A stretch of DNA of 52,748 nt from Elysia marginata (lineage: Eukaryota; Mollusca; Gastropoda; Plakobranchidae). The position numbers and the translations under genes were made by a program. Below the pieces are notes generated by a model that saw nothing but the letters and a program-made list of their open reading frames with translations, was not told the DNA's origin and did not search any database. The DNA is taken from NCBI GenBank assembly GCA_019649035.1, contig BMAT01004464.1:64635-117382 (forward strand). Direction: 5' to 3'. The stretch's first letter is position 1. Every line of letters starts with the position of its first letter. Shown here piece after piece: positions 24,448 through 36,148 of this stretch.

Positions 24448-24512
24448 NNNNNNNNNNNNNNNNNNNNNNNNNNNNNNNNNNNNNNNNNNNNNNNNNNNNN
24501 NNNNNNNNNNNN
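24448..24512. other. Assembly gap (65 N)
   Basis: Run of N of unknown true length, flanked by a C-run and CT microsatellite at 24602-24625 that may have caused the break. Confidence 0.99.
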
Positions 24513-26160
24513 GTCCGTTTTCGTTTAAAAGACCCTTACCTACAGTGATGAATAGCTTGCTTTATTCCAGCAACATGGTTCTGTTGGCTTTAAAAATGGT
24601 GCCCCCCCCTCTCTCTCTCTCCCTCCTCTTTTAATTTGAAATGATACAGGAGGACATTTTACAGAGCAAGAATTTCAACCCGTGGGACAAGTTTCTAGAT
24701 CAATTAGATGTAGTCTTTTTTTAGAATTTTAACCCGCATTATCTCCGAGAATCTTAACAGTTTAAGTTTTATGTAGCGTAGGCAAGCAATGAGACTATTA
24801 TTCCGATAAAAAATGTTTACACAACTCGACAGTCCTAATATACCATTATCTGGATTTTTTTTCTTGTCAGATCCTCGTGAGACAGTACATGTATTTTAAA
24901 TTGCATCTTCAAGACCACGAAACGCAGACATCTGGGCTTAATATAAAAGGCCTCTGTTCATATACAACTACTTGTATTCTTTCTTAACAAGATGAAGAGC
25001 TTCGTCATCGTCAAGTGTCATCTATTCTGAGGTTGCTTTAAAACAGCATGTCAATGAGATCCTACGATTGTTTGAAATTAATTTTTTTCTTACAAAACTT
25101 TGTCATTCTATCTAGGTCGTACATTTTTGTACATTTTAAAGGATCAGAGCTAGTATGAAACTGTTTTACATAACGTTTTAACTCAGTGGGAAAAAAGGCC
25201 GTTCAGCTTCTGATGAAAATGAAACATATGTCAAAAAATAAGAAGAAATAAAGAATTTAGTCATGAGTGTGATTATGATACACTTGACCTACACCCCAAC
25301 CGGTTCGAATAAAGTTTAGCTGAGGCTGTCGTCAGTTTCGTGTTTGAAAGTCATTGATCTCACTATTGGAGTATTCACAACCACCCACGGACTCGGCGGG
25401 TTATAGAAATACGGTTTAAAAGACTGTTTATTTTACTTCAACAAACTGGATTACAGACCCTAACCAAGCTGCGCACACAGGGTTTTGTTTGTTTGAACAC
25501 TATTTTGCTGACATATTTCTTAACGCGTTCAGCAAGATTGATGTTTCAGGTCAAACTTTTCAATCCATGCAAATCGATAGCTCGCCACACCCAATGGGGT
25601 CACATGCTCGTGGTTCTTTCTCTGCTCAAAATCATTCTTCTAGATGCTGATTAGCCTGTAACGGGTCCAACAGCAAATAAACCCCAAGTATTAGCATACC
25701 TATATCTATAGTGTGTTCTACATCAAGCTTCAAATAAATCATAGATCTATCATCGTTCTAAGTAGTGATTGCATGGGACATGTTAGTTGGTTAGGGGAAA
25801 AGGACCAAACTGGACTATACTTTCTCTCAACACTCCAGGGACAAAAAATTATCGTGAAGGGCTAAATTTGCACAGTAAAATAAAGCGGATAACAAGATCT
25901 AGTATTAATGAAAAAAGAGAGCATGTCTGAATCATGCAGATTAGAGTCACACTTCGCATAGTGAGGATCCGCTTTGGCACCATCTCTGCCCCGCCTGATG
26001 TGGGCTTGTTTGTTTAATAATTCAGTAATGTTACTGCTGTGGTTTTTTGTCATAGTTGTTATTGCCATGTTGTTACTGTACGTTTTGGCTATCTTGCTTT
26101 GCTGCCTGTTATGTATTGTCGACACGAGCGTCCTTATCGGCACGTTTTATACGTTTTTTT
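24513..26160. other. Non-coding DNA, nothing recognisable
   Basis: No splice-bounded exon, RNA gene or element ends were found. Short open frames near 25862-26171 overlap on both strands and have no domain. Confidence 0.5.
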
Positions 26161-26177
26161 GGCAATCATAATACTGT

Positions 26178-26277
26178 AGTAATAATAATTATTTCGACAA
26201 CAGAAATGATGATAATAATACTAATTGTAATAATAATAATATAATATAATAATAATAATAATAACTAATGAATAGTA

Positions 26278-26317
<40 letters not shown>

Positions 26318-26337
26318 TAATAATAATAATAACAATA
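26178..26337. repeat. Imperfect (AAT)n microsatellite
   Basis: AAT/AAC/ATAAT arrays with several interruptions over about 160 bp. Confidence 0.9.
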
Positions 26338-27045
26338 ACCGCCTATATGAATTTTACGAATTTTACATAATTTATCAAACCGACGTAACTTTTAAGGTTT
26401 GAGTTGACGTAAATAGTTAGTTCTTTTAATTACCAAAGACAAGCAAGCCTAAATTAAACTAAACCACAAAGTTTAAATACTGCAGTTTATGATGGTTGCA
26501 GGTGGTGCAAATATGTCTATGTCTTATGAAAGACCTTAATAGTTATAATATTAGAATTATTTAGCACAGCATTTTGTTAAATACATGTGCCCGGAGCTTC
26601 ACAGTATATAAATTATGCACATCGATTTAAGTATTCACTGTAGATTTAGCGTATATAAAGTACGATCGATTTTATTATCTCAATCGTGTATTATATTCTG
26701 ATGTGTAAGGATGCGTAACAAAGACTTCATAGCAATAAGATTAAAGTGTCGACGTGATATTTAGGCAATTGGAGTGGAAAACATTGTGTTTTGTTATTAT
26801 AAACAGCAATACCTCAGGCCTTTGGAGTTAATTTTACGCCAACAAATGTAAGCAAAAGAAACTCATGGAGCTCATCTTGTGATTGCATATTCTGAGCTTG
26901 TTTTTCTTGTTAAGAAACCAAAATACCTTCTATCAATGGAACTTGAGAGGGGGAAAGCAAACGAAAGTTTTATTACCAACATTTTACTGTAAAACATACA
27001 TAGTGAGCTTTTATAAGTTGGCATATTGTTATCTCTATTTTTCAG

Positions 27046-27128
27046 ATGCTACCAGAATGATTAGTCTGTGAAAGGAATGACAACCAGAGAAAATCAAGGA
27101 CCGTCTGACGTAGATTTAGGATTACTGG
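27046..27128 (+). CDS. Candidate alternative first coding exon B (MTTRENQGPSDVDLGLL)
   Basis: The segment is bounded by a polypyrimidine acceptor (TATCTCTATTTTTCAG, ending 27045) and a consensus donor (ACTGG/GTAAGT, GT at 27129). Within it an in-frame TAG is followed by ATG at 27077 with G at -3. This gives 17 codons (MTTRENQGPSDVDLGLL) and one leftover G, i.e. phase 1. The in-frame stop supports a translation start rather than a continuing frame. The acceptor implies an upstream non-coding exon, possibly in the CpG-richer zones to the left. The short acidic peptide matches no family I know. This has the best splice signals of the candidate group. Confidence 0.42.
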
Positions 27129-27929
27129 GTAAGTGCTTTGGTTTTCTTGCAGACAAATGATAGGCTGGCGCTGTTGCATCAATGATGATCATAACGCAAC
27201 ATTTCCTGACATTGTGTTTACTCGAATAGTTTTAATGGAGTCACTGGCCAGCGCGGAAAACACTATCTGTTGTTCAGGCTAGTAGAAAATGTTTGATTTC
27301 TCGAGTTTGTGATAAGGAAATAATATTTCTTCATTGCACTGTTGCTGAGTTAGACTTGTTCGGGTCTGTTAAAAAAAAAAGAAACATCAAGAATAGACGA
27401 GCTTCATGTTACCAATAGCATTGAGCAAATGATACTCTAGCGGAGGTATCAATTTTGTTAATCTCAATTCTTTCTTTTTTTTTTTTTCATTTTAAACACG
27501 TATGGTAAATACATGGAGCACACGTTGACGGAGTCAAAAGACCGGGGTTGAACTTCTTGGCGGACATTTTAATTATGATCGGTAATCTGTGAAACAAAAG
27601 GATGGGTTCCATTTTTTAGATTAGAAAATCATTCAGTAAAAATTCACTCCGATAAGGCCGTTTTCCCCTATCAGTTCTGTTGACTACTAATAGATAAAGA
27701 AACGTGCCAAGTGGTCTATATAATATATTACCAGTTACGGTATGACCTAGATAGAAGGCACTTCAAAGTTTACACCCACTAATTTAGGCCTAATTACTTT
27801 CCGTAAACCATTTTGTTTAAATAGACTACGTTTAAAAAAAAGAGAGTACCTAACAGTTACGTGTTCGTTTCTCAAAGTGAGAAAAATGAGAAACATAGAC
27901 ATTAAAAAGTGTTTCTTAAGATAATGATA

Positions 27930-28104
27930 AGTTAAGAACCTTTATTTGGTTCTCTCATGTTTATATGTTTCTGTATTTTTGTTTTCACTTCAGTATGTCT
28001 GTGACTGACGAAGCCATTGCAGGCGAAACGTTTCTATGTTTTTCATTTTGTCTCTTTTTGTCAATATAAATTCAAGTTGGATGATCGTCATCTTTATTTT
28101 ACTA
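27930..28104 (+). mobile_element. 175-bp short element with hammerhead-like core, 14-bp TSD
   Basis: A perfect 14-bp direct repeat, TTAAGATAATGATA, occurs at 27916-27929 and 28105-28118 and brackets exactly 175 bp. The insert contains an AGAACC/GGTTCT hairpin near its start (27935-27953). At 28005-28029 it has CTGACGA, a short GCC/GGC stem with a 6-base loop, then GAAAC. This matches the conserved hammerhead ribozyme core CUGANGA-stem II-GAAA. Hammerhead motifs of this type are known in Penelope-like retroelements and their small derivatives (retrozymes). The insert has no open frame and no poly(A) tail. A non-autonomous or 5'-truncated retroelement is the best reading; the class is inferred. 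Confidence 0.62.
28005..28033 (+). ncRNA. Hammerhead ribozyme-like core (possibly degraded)
   Basis: CTGACGA (28005-28011), stem II of 3 bp (GCC 28013-28015 with GGC 28022-28024), GAAAC (28025-28029), then GTT as a possible NUH cleavage triplet with a minimal stem III. Stem I around it pairs poorly (only two obvious base pairs), so activity in the present copy is doubtful. Confidence 0.38.
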
Positions 28105-28989
28105 TTAAGATAATGATATAATGTTAAAATTGCAGAACCTTTTATTATGTGAATTAGGCCAAATGGATATTAGCTGCATAGTAAAATTAAAAACAAATTG
28201 ATTCGGTTCGAAGTGATTTTGATCTTTCTCAATCTTAAACTGCAGTTAACGTGCCGCTAAAAATAGACATTTGACTCAGCGTTACGCCTCTCCTGGTTAT
28301 TTTTAGCCGAATCTTTAACATGCAGGCTGTTTAGAAAAGCTATTCTTTGCGGGATTGGACGAGTGGCAGCGGGTGAACGTAACTCTCTGTAGCGGTCGCT
28401 ATTTATATTAACCAGTGTATTAACAAATAGCCACACCGGCACTTAATTCAGAGTCGTTTTTTTTCCTTTTATATTAGCTGCTGTCCCACACTAGATTGTC
28501 TATAATAATTGTACCAGTGTGGTAGGCTACACGTTTAGAGTCGAACGGTTCTGATTATTCTTCATCAATATTAGCATCGGTCATTGTTTGATGTTTGGTG
28601 AATTAAAACAAAACCGTTAATGATTTTGACCGAAAAACACGATTAAATGAACTTACTGTGTGCTCCAATGACGCACTGTAAAAAAAAAAAAACGATCAGA
28701 TGTATCAGCTGTCTGCCTCGTGCGTAGTTTATCCCGCAGACTTTGTTGTGACGCTAAAACTAACTGAACGAGACCGTCTCATTATTATTGCTATTTGCTG
28801 CTGTCAACCTGAACAGCCCATACAATAAATAGAATGTTTTCTAAACCTCATAATCCGCAAGTGACGAGCAACGGAGTCTGAGCTTTCTGTCTGACCTACA
28901 TAATTTTACAATTTCCCAGGACTCAATGTGTGTATAAAGAAAGGAAATCAATACACTTGCTTTGCCACCCAGGGCTAGAAGAGGTGTCT

Positions 28990-29038
28990 ATGAATTATCT
29001 GCTATTATTTATGTTTTACCTAGACAGGCACAAGTGTG
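28990..29038 (+). CDS. Candidate alternative first coding exon C (MNYLLLFMFYLDRHKC)
   Basis: ATG at 28990 gives 16 codons (MNYLLLFMFYLDRHKC) plus one G before a strong donor (AAGTGTG/GTAAGT, GT at 29039). The peptide is a hydrophobic block followed by D-R-H-K-C, which would suit membrane anchoring. Kozak context is weak (T at -3). A competing reading is a 15-nt exon after an internal CCTAG acceptor-like site at 29021-29023. Phase 1 with terminal G agrees with the other four candidates. Not recognised as any family. Confidence 0.32.
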
Positions 29039-29039
29039 G

Positions 29040-30330
29040 TAAGTTTTCTCTTTGAAGATCAGTTAAGTGCACCGATCAGATTGTGTATTGAGAAAATGTC
29101 GTGTAGCCAAGTAAATCAGGCCTAAGGCTGTGGAATTAATATTGGATAAAAATTGAAGATTTGAAACATGAATTAGGTTTTAAATGGATTTGTAAAGCAA
29201 GATTTCAGCCCAGTCGGAATGATTTAATATTGCCCTTGTAACACATAAATATAATACTGTTCTTACACACCACCTCTTCCATTGAAATAAAAACCTTTGT
29301 TAAAAACTTTTTTCTTTGTGTAAAGCATCGATGAAAATGTTAAATCTTGTTTGCATTAGTAGCTATGCTGTAAGTGCCAAAGCAACAATAAACACGGGCT
29401 TCAATTGCCTAACCCATTTATACTCTACAATAATGTCACAACGACTGTCTTCTCCCCGTAATGTCACACTACTTTTAAATATATTTCTCTACCTGTATTA
29501 AGTATGTACCGATACGACAAACCGGCCACAGATTTCACCCCAGCAAAACGTTGTCTGAAACAGGGGTAAATAGGTCTAATTTTTGTCTTTTGTATTGGGT
29601 TGACCGTTAATTCGGTGAAAAATACTATTTTTTTCACAACAAAATACCGTTACAAAGGTTATGGTAGGTCACGACAGGGTCACTCAAAGAGGTTGGGTTT
29701 AGTTCTCAACCTCTTAGTGCAACTGTCACTCAGTCATGCAGGAGAAGAACAGCTGGGCCTACTCCCACTGAGTTCATCACTGTATTGATTCAGATTTAAA
29801 CTTTTATCAAGCTGTCCCGCTGGGCTTGATCCATTTCGTATTCTATAGATATTGAGCTTTCTTTAGAAGCTCCGCATCATTCATTGTGTAGACCTTCAGC
29901 GTACTTTGGTACTGAAACTGTTTTACCTGCTTGACAAAGAGCAACTTTAGGAGACTCAATGTCAGTGTAATAATAATTATGCACGCTTTAGCGACATACC
30001 TGTAGGTACAACAGTCCTAATCTTATCAATGACGAGTTCATGACAGTTTACATTACGTGCATTATGACTAAGTCGTGATATATGCAAGTATTTATATATA
30101 TTTTATAAGTAGATCTTTAATTTTTTACAAGAGCCTTTGTATCAGCACAGTTTTAACTGCTAAATTGATTTTCTCTTTGTCAAAGAAGTAAACCTGAAAA
30201 ACGAAATCCATTGTGCGCAATGTGTATAAATCTAATGCTCTGTATTTAGAAACCACGCCCAGAAGATGATGCTTGGGCTGGGAAGGGGAGAGTTCATTGC
30301 TCAGCTCCACCCAAATGGATATAATTAATC
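29040..30330. other. Non-coding DNA
   Basis: No exon or element recognised. Open frames at 29316-29501 and 29600-29788 are AT-rich or repeat-like and lack splice support. Confidence 0.45.
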
Positions 30331-30332
30331 CA

Positions 30333-30376
30333 ACCTCCTCCTCCTCCTCCTCCTTCTTCTTCTTCTTCTTCTTCTT
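30333..30376. repeat. (TCC)n(TTC)n microsatellite
   Basis: TCC triplets pass into TTC triplets. They produce poly-Ser/Phe and poly-Glu/Lys frames that are not genes. Confidence 0.95.
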
Positions 30377-30519
30377 GAAGGCGGATGCAGGATGGACGCT
30401 GCCTCCCACAAAAGCTGCCGGGATCTCTTTCTGTCATACGCTCTTCGACCTACTTCAGTTTTTGTCTTTGCAATGTCCTTCTAAGCCTTCCCCTGCGCTC
30501 CATACCCTCTAACGCGGTC

Positions 30520-31040
30520 TCTATGCGTAGTTTCTCTAATGTGTCGTGTCGTTCGAAGTGACAAAAGAATTTAACCTTTGTCCCTTTATCTGGTGTAAGA
30601 ATTTATTTTTCTATGCCCGGGCTTTTTAGAATACTTTCTTTGGTTTCTTTAGTTGTCTATGGTACTCTAAAAACTTTTCGGTAGCATTTCATTTGAAAAG
30701 CGTAGGTTATTTTTTATCTGTTTTTGGATAAGGTCCACGTCTCGCAACCGTAAGTGGCAACCGGGAATATATATGACTCTGTTATTCTCAGCGTGGTGCG
30801 TATTGATTGACTCGTTCGCAGAATCATCAGTTTCTTCAGTTTTGCCATCGCTGTGGTCAATCTTCTTCTGATCTCTGTTTTATGTTTACCATCAGTGTCG
30901 AAGTCTGCGCAAAAGTAAATGAAGTTAGTGACATGGTCTAGCTGTTCACCATCTACACAAGTTTGCGAGCCTCAACTTTTATCGGAGTCAAAGATCTTGG
31001 TTTTCTTTGCATTTAGAAGGAGGCCTTCTTATCGCTGTGT
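30520..31040 (-). mobile_element. LINE reverse-transcriptase relic (YGCETW type), minus strand
   Basis: Reading the minus strand, LLNAKKTKIF (near 31010) is followed after one stop by a frame starting VDGEQLDHVTNFIYF (near 30950). It continues with DGKHKTEIRRRL, AKLKKLM and, near 30745, VATYGCETWTLS, then AFQMKCYRKVFRVP after another stop. The order N.KKTK, V.F.YLG, EI.RR, YGCETWTL, F.MKC.R is the classic C-terminal part of endonuclease/reverse-transcriptase LINEs. Upstream catalytic motifs (the YADD box) are absent, so the copy is 5'-truncated near 31040. Stops make it a pseudogene. It is antisense to the plus-strand exon candidates around it. Confidence 0.87.
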
Positions 31041-31529
31041 TTTTTCACTGATTGTAATATGTTGATATGGGTCATTGCGGGACATGAAGAAGAAATACAA
31101 CATGCGTGGTTAGATTCTTCTGTTTGGTTTTCACTGAACAGTGAAGTACATTCTATAAGCAGCTTATTGGGTTATTTAGAGTAGTTTAGTTACCATCTTC
31201 GATTATGTTAATTTTTATCTGAACCGAACGGACAACTACTGTGTGCCAAAAATATCCAAACTTACAAAGTGTTTGTGATAACTGGCTTATAAATAACCGC
31301 AAGATAGTTGTTAGTTGCTGCTTTATAAAGCCAACAAACGAAAGATTTACAAGCAGGGTAACATTGACATATTTTGATATTTATCTTAGCAGGTATAGAA
31401 GCGATGGCCAAAATTCAAATCACTGCCGAGATTATTTTAAGTTACGCAGACTACCACAGAAATTGAAACGAAGCAATCATTTAATTGGATAACATACTAA
31501 AGCATACTATGTTTAATCTTCGTCTCCAG

Positions 31530-31591
31530 AGCATCATATTGTCATGAACGAGTCACCATGAAGTCATGTTTCCGAAAAGAAAGACCTCCTG
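31530..31591 (+). CDS. Candidate alternative first coding exon D (MKSCFRKERPP)
   Basis: Bounded by an acceptor (CTTCGTCTCCAG, ending 31529) and a consensus donor (CCTCCTG/GTAAGT, GT at 31592). ATG at 31558 in strong context (TCACCATGA) gives 11 codons, MKSCFRKERPP, plus one G, phase 1. A five-codon upstream frame (MNESP, ATG at 31544) ends in a TGA that overlaps this ATG (ATGA), an arrangement that could reduce or couple initiation. The main frame is also open back to the acceptor in phase 2, so an internal coding exon is an alternative. Cys-4 followed by basic residues would allow palmitoyl/basic membrane binding. Family not recognised. Confidence 0.42.
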
Positions 31592-31599
31592 GTAAGTGA

Positions 31600-34500
31600 T
31601 ATACACGTGATACTAATTGAATAATACATTGGAATACTAGCACATTTCTTACTAAGGTTTACCATTTCCGCAATCACTATGTGGTTTATACATGCAGTAT
31701 CAATTTTTAGTAGTGTCCATGTTGGGAGCTGTCGTCTGCTCGTTTGTTAGTTGTGTTGTTACCTTTCAATATTCTTACAAGTTATGATATGAATGTCTTT
31801 AGTAAGTGTTTTTAAAATAAATTTAACAGTATCTTAGCTTTGCTCAGCAAATTTTGTCTTCGCCATTAAAATAATGGTTTTAAACATGAAGCAGGGGATT
31901 CCGGCATTTTATTACCGGTTGTTGTTTTTGTTTACAACCGTGTCAGAAAGGCATGAAATTGCCTCACAAAATCCGAATAACTGAAAAGGTTTTCTTCACT
32001 AGCTAGCTAGATCAACACAGCATACTTTGTGGCCCTGCCTGGCGGCAACCCAAAAGATACGAGTTTTTATATTTATAGTTTCTCATTGGAAAATTCTTCA
32101 CCGGTGATCTAAAGTACTACACCTGTTTTAAGATAAGTAATTCGCACGATGAGACTTTTTTCCTTCAGCAGTCTTTTTGATTGGCAACCAATCCCTTTGG
32201 TTCTTTATTTTTTTCTTCTATTTTGAATAACTTCTCTAATCTCATATATTTTATATCCATACTTATGCTCAAAAATGTGATTTCGCAGCTAGAAATATTC
32301 TAACGTTAGTGAAAGATTGAGCTGAATACAGACGCTTTCTCATTATTTTACTAAAAAAAATTACCACAATGTCTGTCTATGTCGAATGGGTATGTTATGT
32401 GCTTGCCAAAACAATTTGTGTGTGTGTGTATGTGTTAGCTGGTGGTTCTACTTATGGATATGGAATGTTCCTTAATTTCATTTATTCAGTTCTAGAGCAA
32501 TTTCAGTAAAGCTCTGTGGTGAGCAGTCAATTACACAGTTTACTCTTTAATACATAATGTCACATTCGGGATTAATTTAGTTTTGGGGTGTATGATGCAA
32601 TGTGGTGAGGCAGATTGCTTCACCACAGAATGACCCTAAGGCCCTTATTCTGACACAACAATAAGAGAAAAAATTTATACTGTTTGTGAGGGTTCTGCAT
32701 GATATTCTCAAAATAAAATTTATACCGTCTGGGCTATTCCTCAACAAGGAGGCTACACCGAAGATTGAGCGATTCACACTCCCATTCCATGCACAGCACT
32801 TTGGAAAATTTCTGGTCTCAACCTCCGTGTTCAGTGCAAATTACAGATTGTGAGCAATTTATCAAAAACTACAAAGACTTTTCAACAGCTTTTGCTCAAT
32901 GCATCAAAGCTAACTTCTCTCTTTTCCACAACAGCAGAGAATAATTCTTAAAATACCTCACTTTTCTCTCTTAGGCAACTAATTTAACATCCGTACAAAA
33001 AGATTATCAAAAGTAGGCACAAAATAAAACTACCCGTTCACATTTGTATCAACGCATTTAGTGTTGTGAATGATTGTGGCCACGCCTACCTTTCTCGGCT
33101 TATCTTCGCTTCATTGTACAAAAAGTTGTAACAAAATGTTATGCTTCTTGATAAAGCGAAGGTCATTGCCCAAAAACATCGCATATTGTTATTGTATCGA
33201 TTTTTCCTTTTTTCAGTAAGTGACAACTGGTCTGACCGTGCAAAAAAAAAAAAATCCCTCCCCCATCCCTTGCAGTCATGGCTGGTGAATACTGAAACTA
33301 ACCTTACGAAGTGACTGACGCGAAAAACCTATGAATTATGTCTAATAATCTATTTTTTAATGTCTAAATACTCAAGTTTTTCTCCAAACAGCCACAGCTT
33401 ATTGTCTATTTCCATTTCTTGTCTGTCTATAACTAAGGGTGATCAATGTTGTGCGCTTTGGCACTTTTTATCTAACAGCTTTTTGTCGGCTTGCCTTGGC
33501 CAAATTTGTGGCACTAAAATTTCGCAGAAACGCTTACACTATCAATATCCGTCGGAGTGATTTTTGTCACTTATTTTTGCATCTGCCTCTCGTTCTCATT
33601 CTCAATAGCTCTGAGATCAATGGTGACTCTTGAAATGGTCGAGAAACTAAATCATTAAATCTCGTTCTCTATTAGCTTCAGTTAATTGTTCAAACGATCT
33701 ATACAACTCTGTGTGTTGTGCTATTATGCCGGGCCTATCGCCAGGCTTAAAGGAGCAAGGCTCTTTAAATTTCCACCACTTGTCAGAAGTTGACAGACCA
33801 ACCTTATATCTCCTTTCTTTCCCCCTGTGCGCTTCTTTTCCCTTTTTCTACCGCTTTATCATCGTAACCTTTAGGATGTTCCTCCTCCCTCTCCCTCAAT
33901 CTCTTTTTCCATTTCCTTTTCTCTATCCTATTCCCCCCTCTCTGTCCTTCCTCTTCCCCAACCCCAGTTCCAGTTCTCTCAGAATTTGCACAGTAAAAAA
34001 TAAACTTGGGTAAGGAGCCTTAGCACGCCACTCCACGCAAGTCATGCGGAAAGCCCTGAGCATTGCGAAACAATGCAATTCATTGCAGATTTCTATGAAT
34101 AATGGAGAGCAAGTCATTGATGAGGTCTTGCGTCACGATTTATCGGAGACGTCATAGAATTGATTTTATACAACAGGAAACAAGGCTTTTGAATCGAGAA
34201 ATGATTGCAAAGAACAGCTCGCTGGAAAACCAGTTTGTGCTGAATGGTTGTTTTTAAAAACTCTCAGAATTGACATTAATGTCTGTTAATTTTGTTCCGT
34301 TCCCATTTCAAATATTGTTTGCAAAAGTTTTTTGCCCCCACAGCTGCTTATTATATCTCTCTTACTGATTGAGATGTCTTGATTGAACTATTTTTGCCCA
34401 GCACTTTCTATAAAAAAAAAACTCGATCGATAACGCTTTTCACCTTTTAGATGTTGGTTTAAATATATCTAACTATCGTAAATGCGTTGTCCTTTACAAT

Positions 34501-34809
34501 ATTAAATAATCAAGCAAATCGGTCAAACCCACTCATCTTATGCATTAAATCAATTAACGCTGGCTCGCAGTGTCTGGCAATATTGATTATGGGGCCATAT
34601 CTCTATACCCAGACCTAACTAAAGTTTAATGCAATGGCTGATGTATCGCCTTGCCCTTTGCTAACCGCGCCGTCCACGAATATTACGCATCAAAATTATT
34701 CTGTATGGTCGATTTTAACGATCTATTGGGTTGATGAGAGCAACAGCTGGATAGCATGTTTGTTGCAACGCTACTAGTTTCTCACACCCATGAAGTAAAC
34801 CCTCCAGTA
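31600..34809. other. Non-coding DNA, nothing recognisable
   Basis: Includes a pyrimidine-rich block (33800-33975) that opens a spurious 100-codon frame. No supported exon, RNA or element ends. Confidence 0.45.
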
Positions 34810-34839
34810 NNNNNNNNNNNNNNNNNNNNNNNNNNNNNN
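34810..34839. other. Assembly gap (30 N)
   Basis: Run of N of unknown true length. Confidence 0.99.
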
Positions 34840-35344
34840 AAGAATCATAATGCGTGCAGTTCAGAAAACCTTCGGGGACGCTACTCTAGTTTTGACGCGC
34901 GAATGGTCTGGTCACGGAGGGCAGGTGTTTAACATTGAGGTAACTTAGAAACTTGGAGAATTCCCGCGTTGATAGGAGGCTGGTAGTCGGTTACTTTCAC
35001 CCTCGCTTTAACTGGTTACTTTCAGTGTTAGGGCAGGTGATTGGATTTTTTTATAGAAAAACACGAATATCAGTTTCAACTACTTGCATTCTTTTTTTTT
35101 TTCGTTGATCGTTTTGTAAAGTAAATATTGTAACATTTTCTGAGTTACAAGAATCATGGCTGTGTTAGCTTGTCCCTACCCTTAACGAGACCTCAATGAG
35201 TGGATAGGGACGGTTTTGTGTTCTGATCTGTATAATACTCCTTGAGTTTTTAAACCACATCTTTATAGGAATAGAAGAAAATCATCTTGATGAGCCAGAG
35301 GCCCGTCGATAGTCTTGATCCCGATCCCTACCTACTTGTGGAAA

Positions 35345-35895
35345 TCAAAGATCTGGCTTGAGAGGGAAATCCATGCAGAATTTGTATCTGTTCAGTAGCT
35401 TGTCGACATGGTTTTTTAATGAGTTAATGTTTGGGGCAGTGACAGTGATTTCTGGGAGGCTGTTCCATGTCTCAACTATCCTAAGACTAAACTAGGTGGC
35501 AGTTTTGTTTTGCGAGTTTGTAGCAATGACCTTTTGTTCTCGTGTCTTTTTTGAATGTAAGAAATTCTTCAACATTAATGTTACAGATACCGTTTGTTAG
35601 TTTGTATGCTTCTATCAAATCTCCACGAAGTCTTCTATACATTAAGCTTGGGAGGTCTAAGGCTTGTAGTCTTTGTTCGTAGCTGTGATTCGATGTATCC
35701 AGTACTAGTCTTGTTGCTTGTCGTTGAACGTTATCTATTAATATTGCGTCTGTTTTATTGATTGTGGACCATACATAGTTCCCGTACTCCAAACGTGAGC
35801 GCACTAGGCTTTTGAAAAGAGTTATCAGCATAGGTTTGTCGATAAAGTCAAAAGACCTTCTGATCAGTCCCACAATTTTGTTGGCTTTATTTACT
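35345..35895 (-). mobile_element. CR1/Jockey-type LINE 3' end, 5'-truncated, minus strand
   Basis: On the minus strand the frame VNKANKIVGLIRRSF starts near 35893. It continues through SLVRSRLEYGNYVW, DNVQRQATRLV, YEQRLQALDLPSL and YRRLRGDLIEAYKL to a stop at about 35487. In a neighbouring frame RIVETWNSLPEITV and NHVDKLLNRY follow, ending in TGA at 35347-35345. This series (LEY...VW, VQRRATR, YEERL..L.L..L..RR.RGDLI..YK, WNSLP, F...LD) is the C-terminal end of the reverse transcriptase of jockey/CR1/L2-like LINEs. It differs from the relic at 30520-31040, so two LINE families are present. A one-base frameshift near 35490 and a 5' truncation near 35895 inactivate it. Confidence 0.88.
35487..35893 (-). 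pseudogene. LINE reverse transcriptase C-terminal pseudogene
   Basis: About 135 codons are open within the LINE relic. Only the post-catalytic (thumb/connection) part of the protein is left, lacking the polymerase motifs, so no enzymatic activity is expected. The last 47 codons or so continue in a shifted frame to 35345. Confidence 0.85.
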
Positions 35896-36118
35896 GTTTA
35901 AGTCAATTTTTACGTTTATGCAGTATATGGAGTACAAAATTTGTATGTTCTATTTATTTTTTGTCTGCTGTATTTTTGTCACAACGTTGACTAATGAAAT
36001 TATTACTCATCCATTGTAATAGTGAAGTTGAACGATCCAAGAGTGATAAAAACGTGATCAGTATGTCACCTTTGTTTACACCAATGATGCTTTCAGAACC
36101 TTCGTAAATCTTGTTGTC

Positions 36119-36148
36119 CCCCCCCCCCCCCCACACACACACACACAC
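36119..36148. repeat. C-run plus (CA)n microsatellite
   Basis: About 15 C followed by CA dinucleotides. Confidence 0.95.

Noticed and set aside
32371..32394. ATGTCTGTCTATG... ending at GTATGT
   Set aside because: Short, phase 0 or 2 depending on ATG, AT-rich surroundings and no acceptor; does not fit the phase-1 group.
33711..34013. 100-codon plus-strand frame ending at a GTAAGG donor
   Set aside because: Most of it is a pyrimidine-rich block giving Leu/Phe/Pro/Ser; no domain, and the donor phase does not match the first-exon group.
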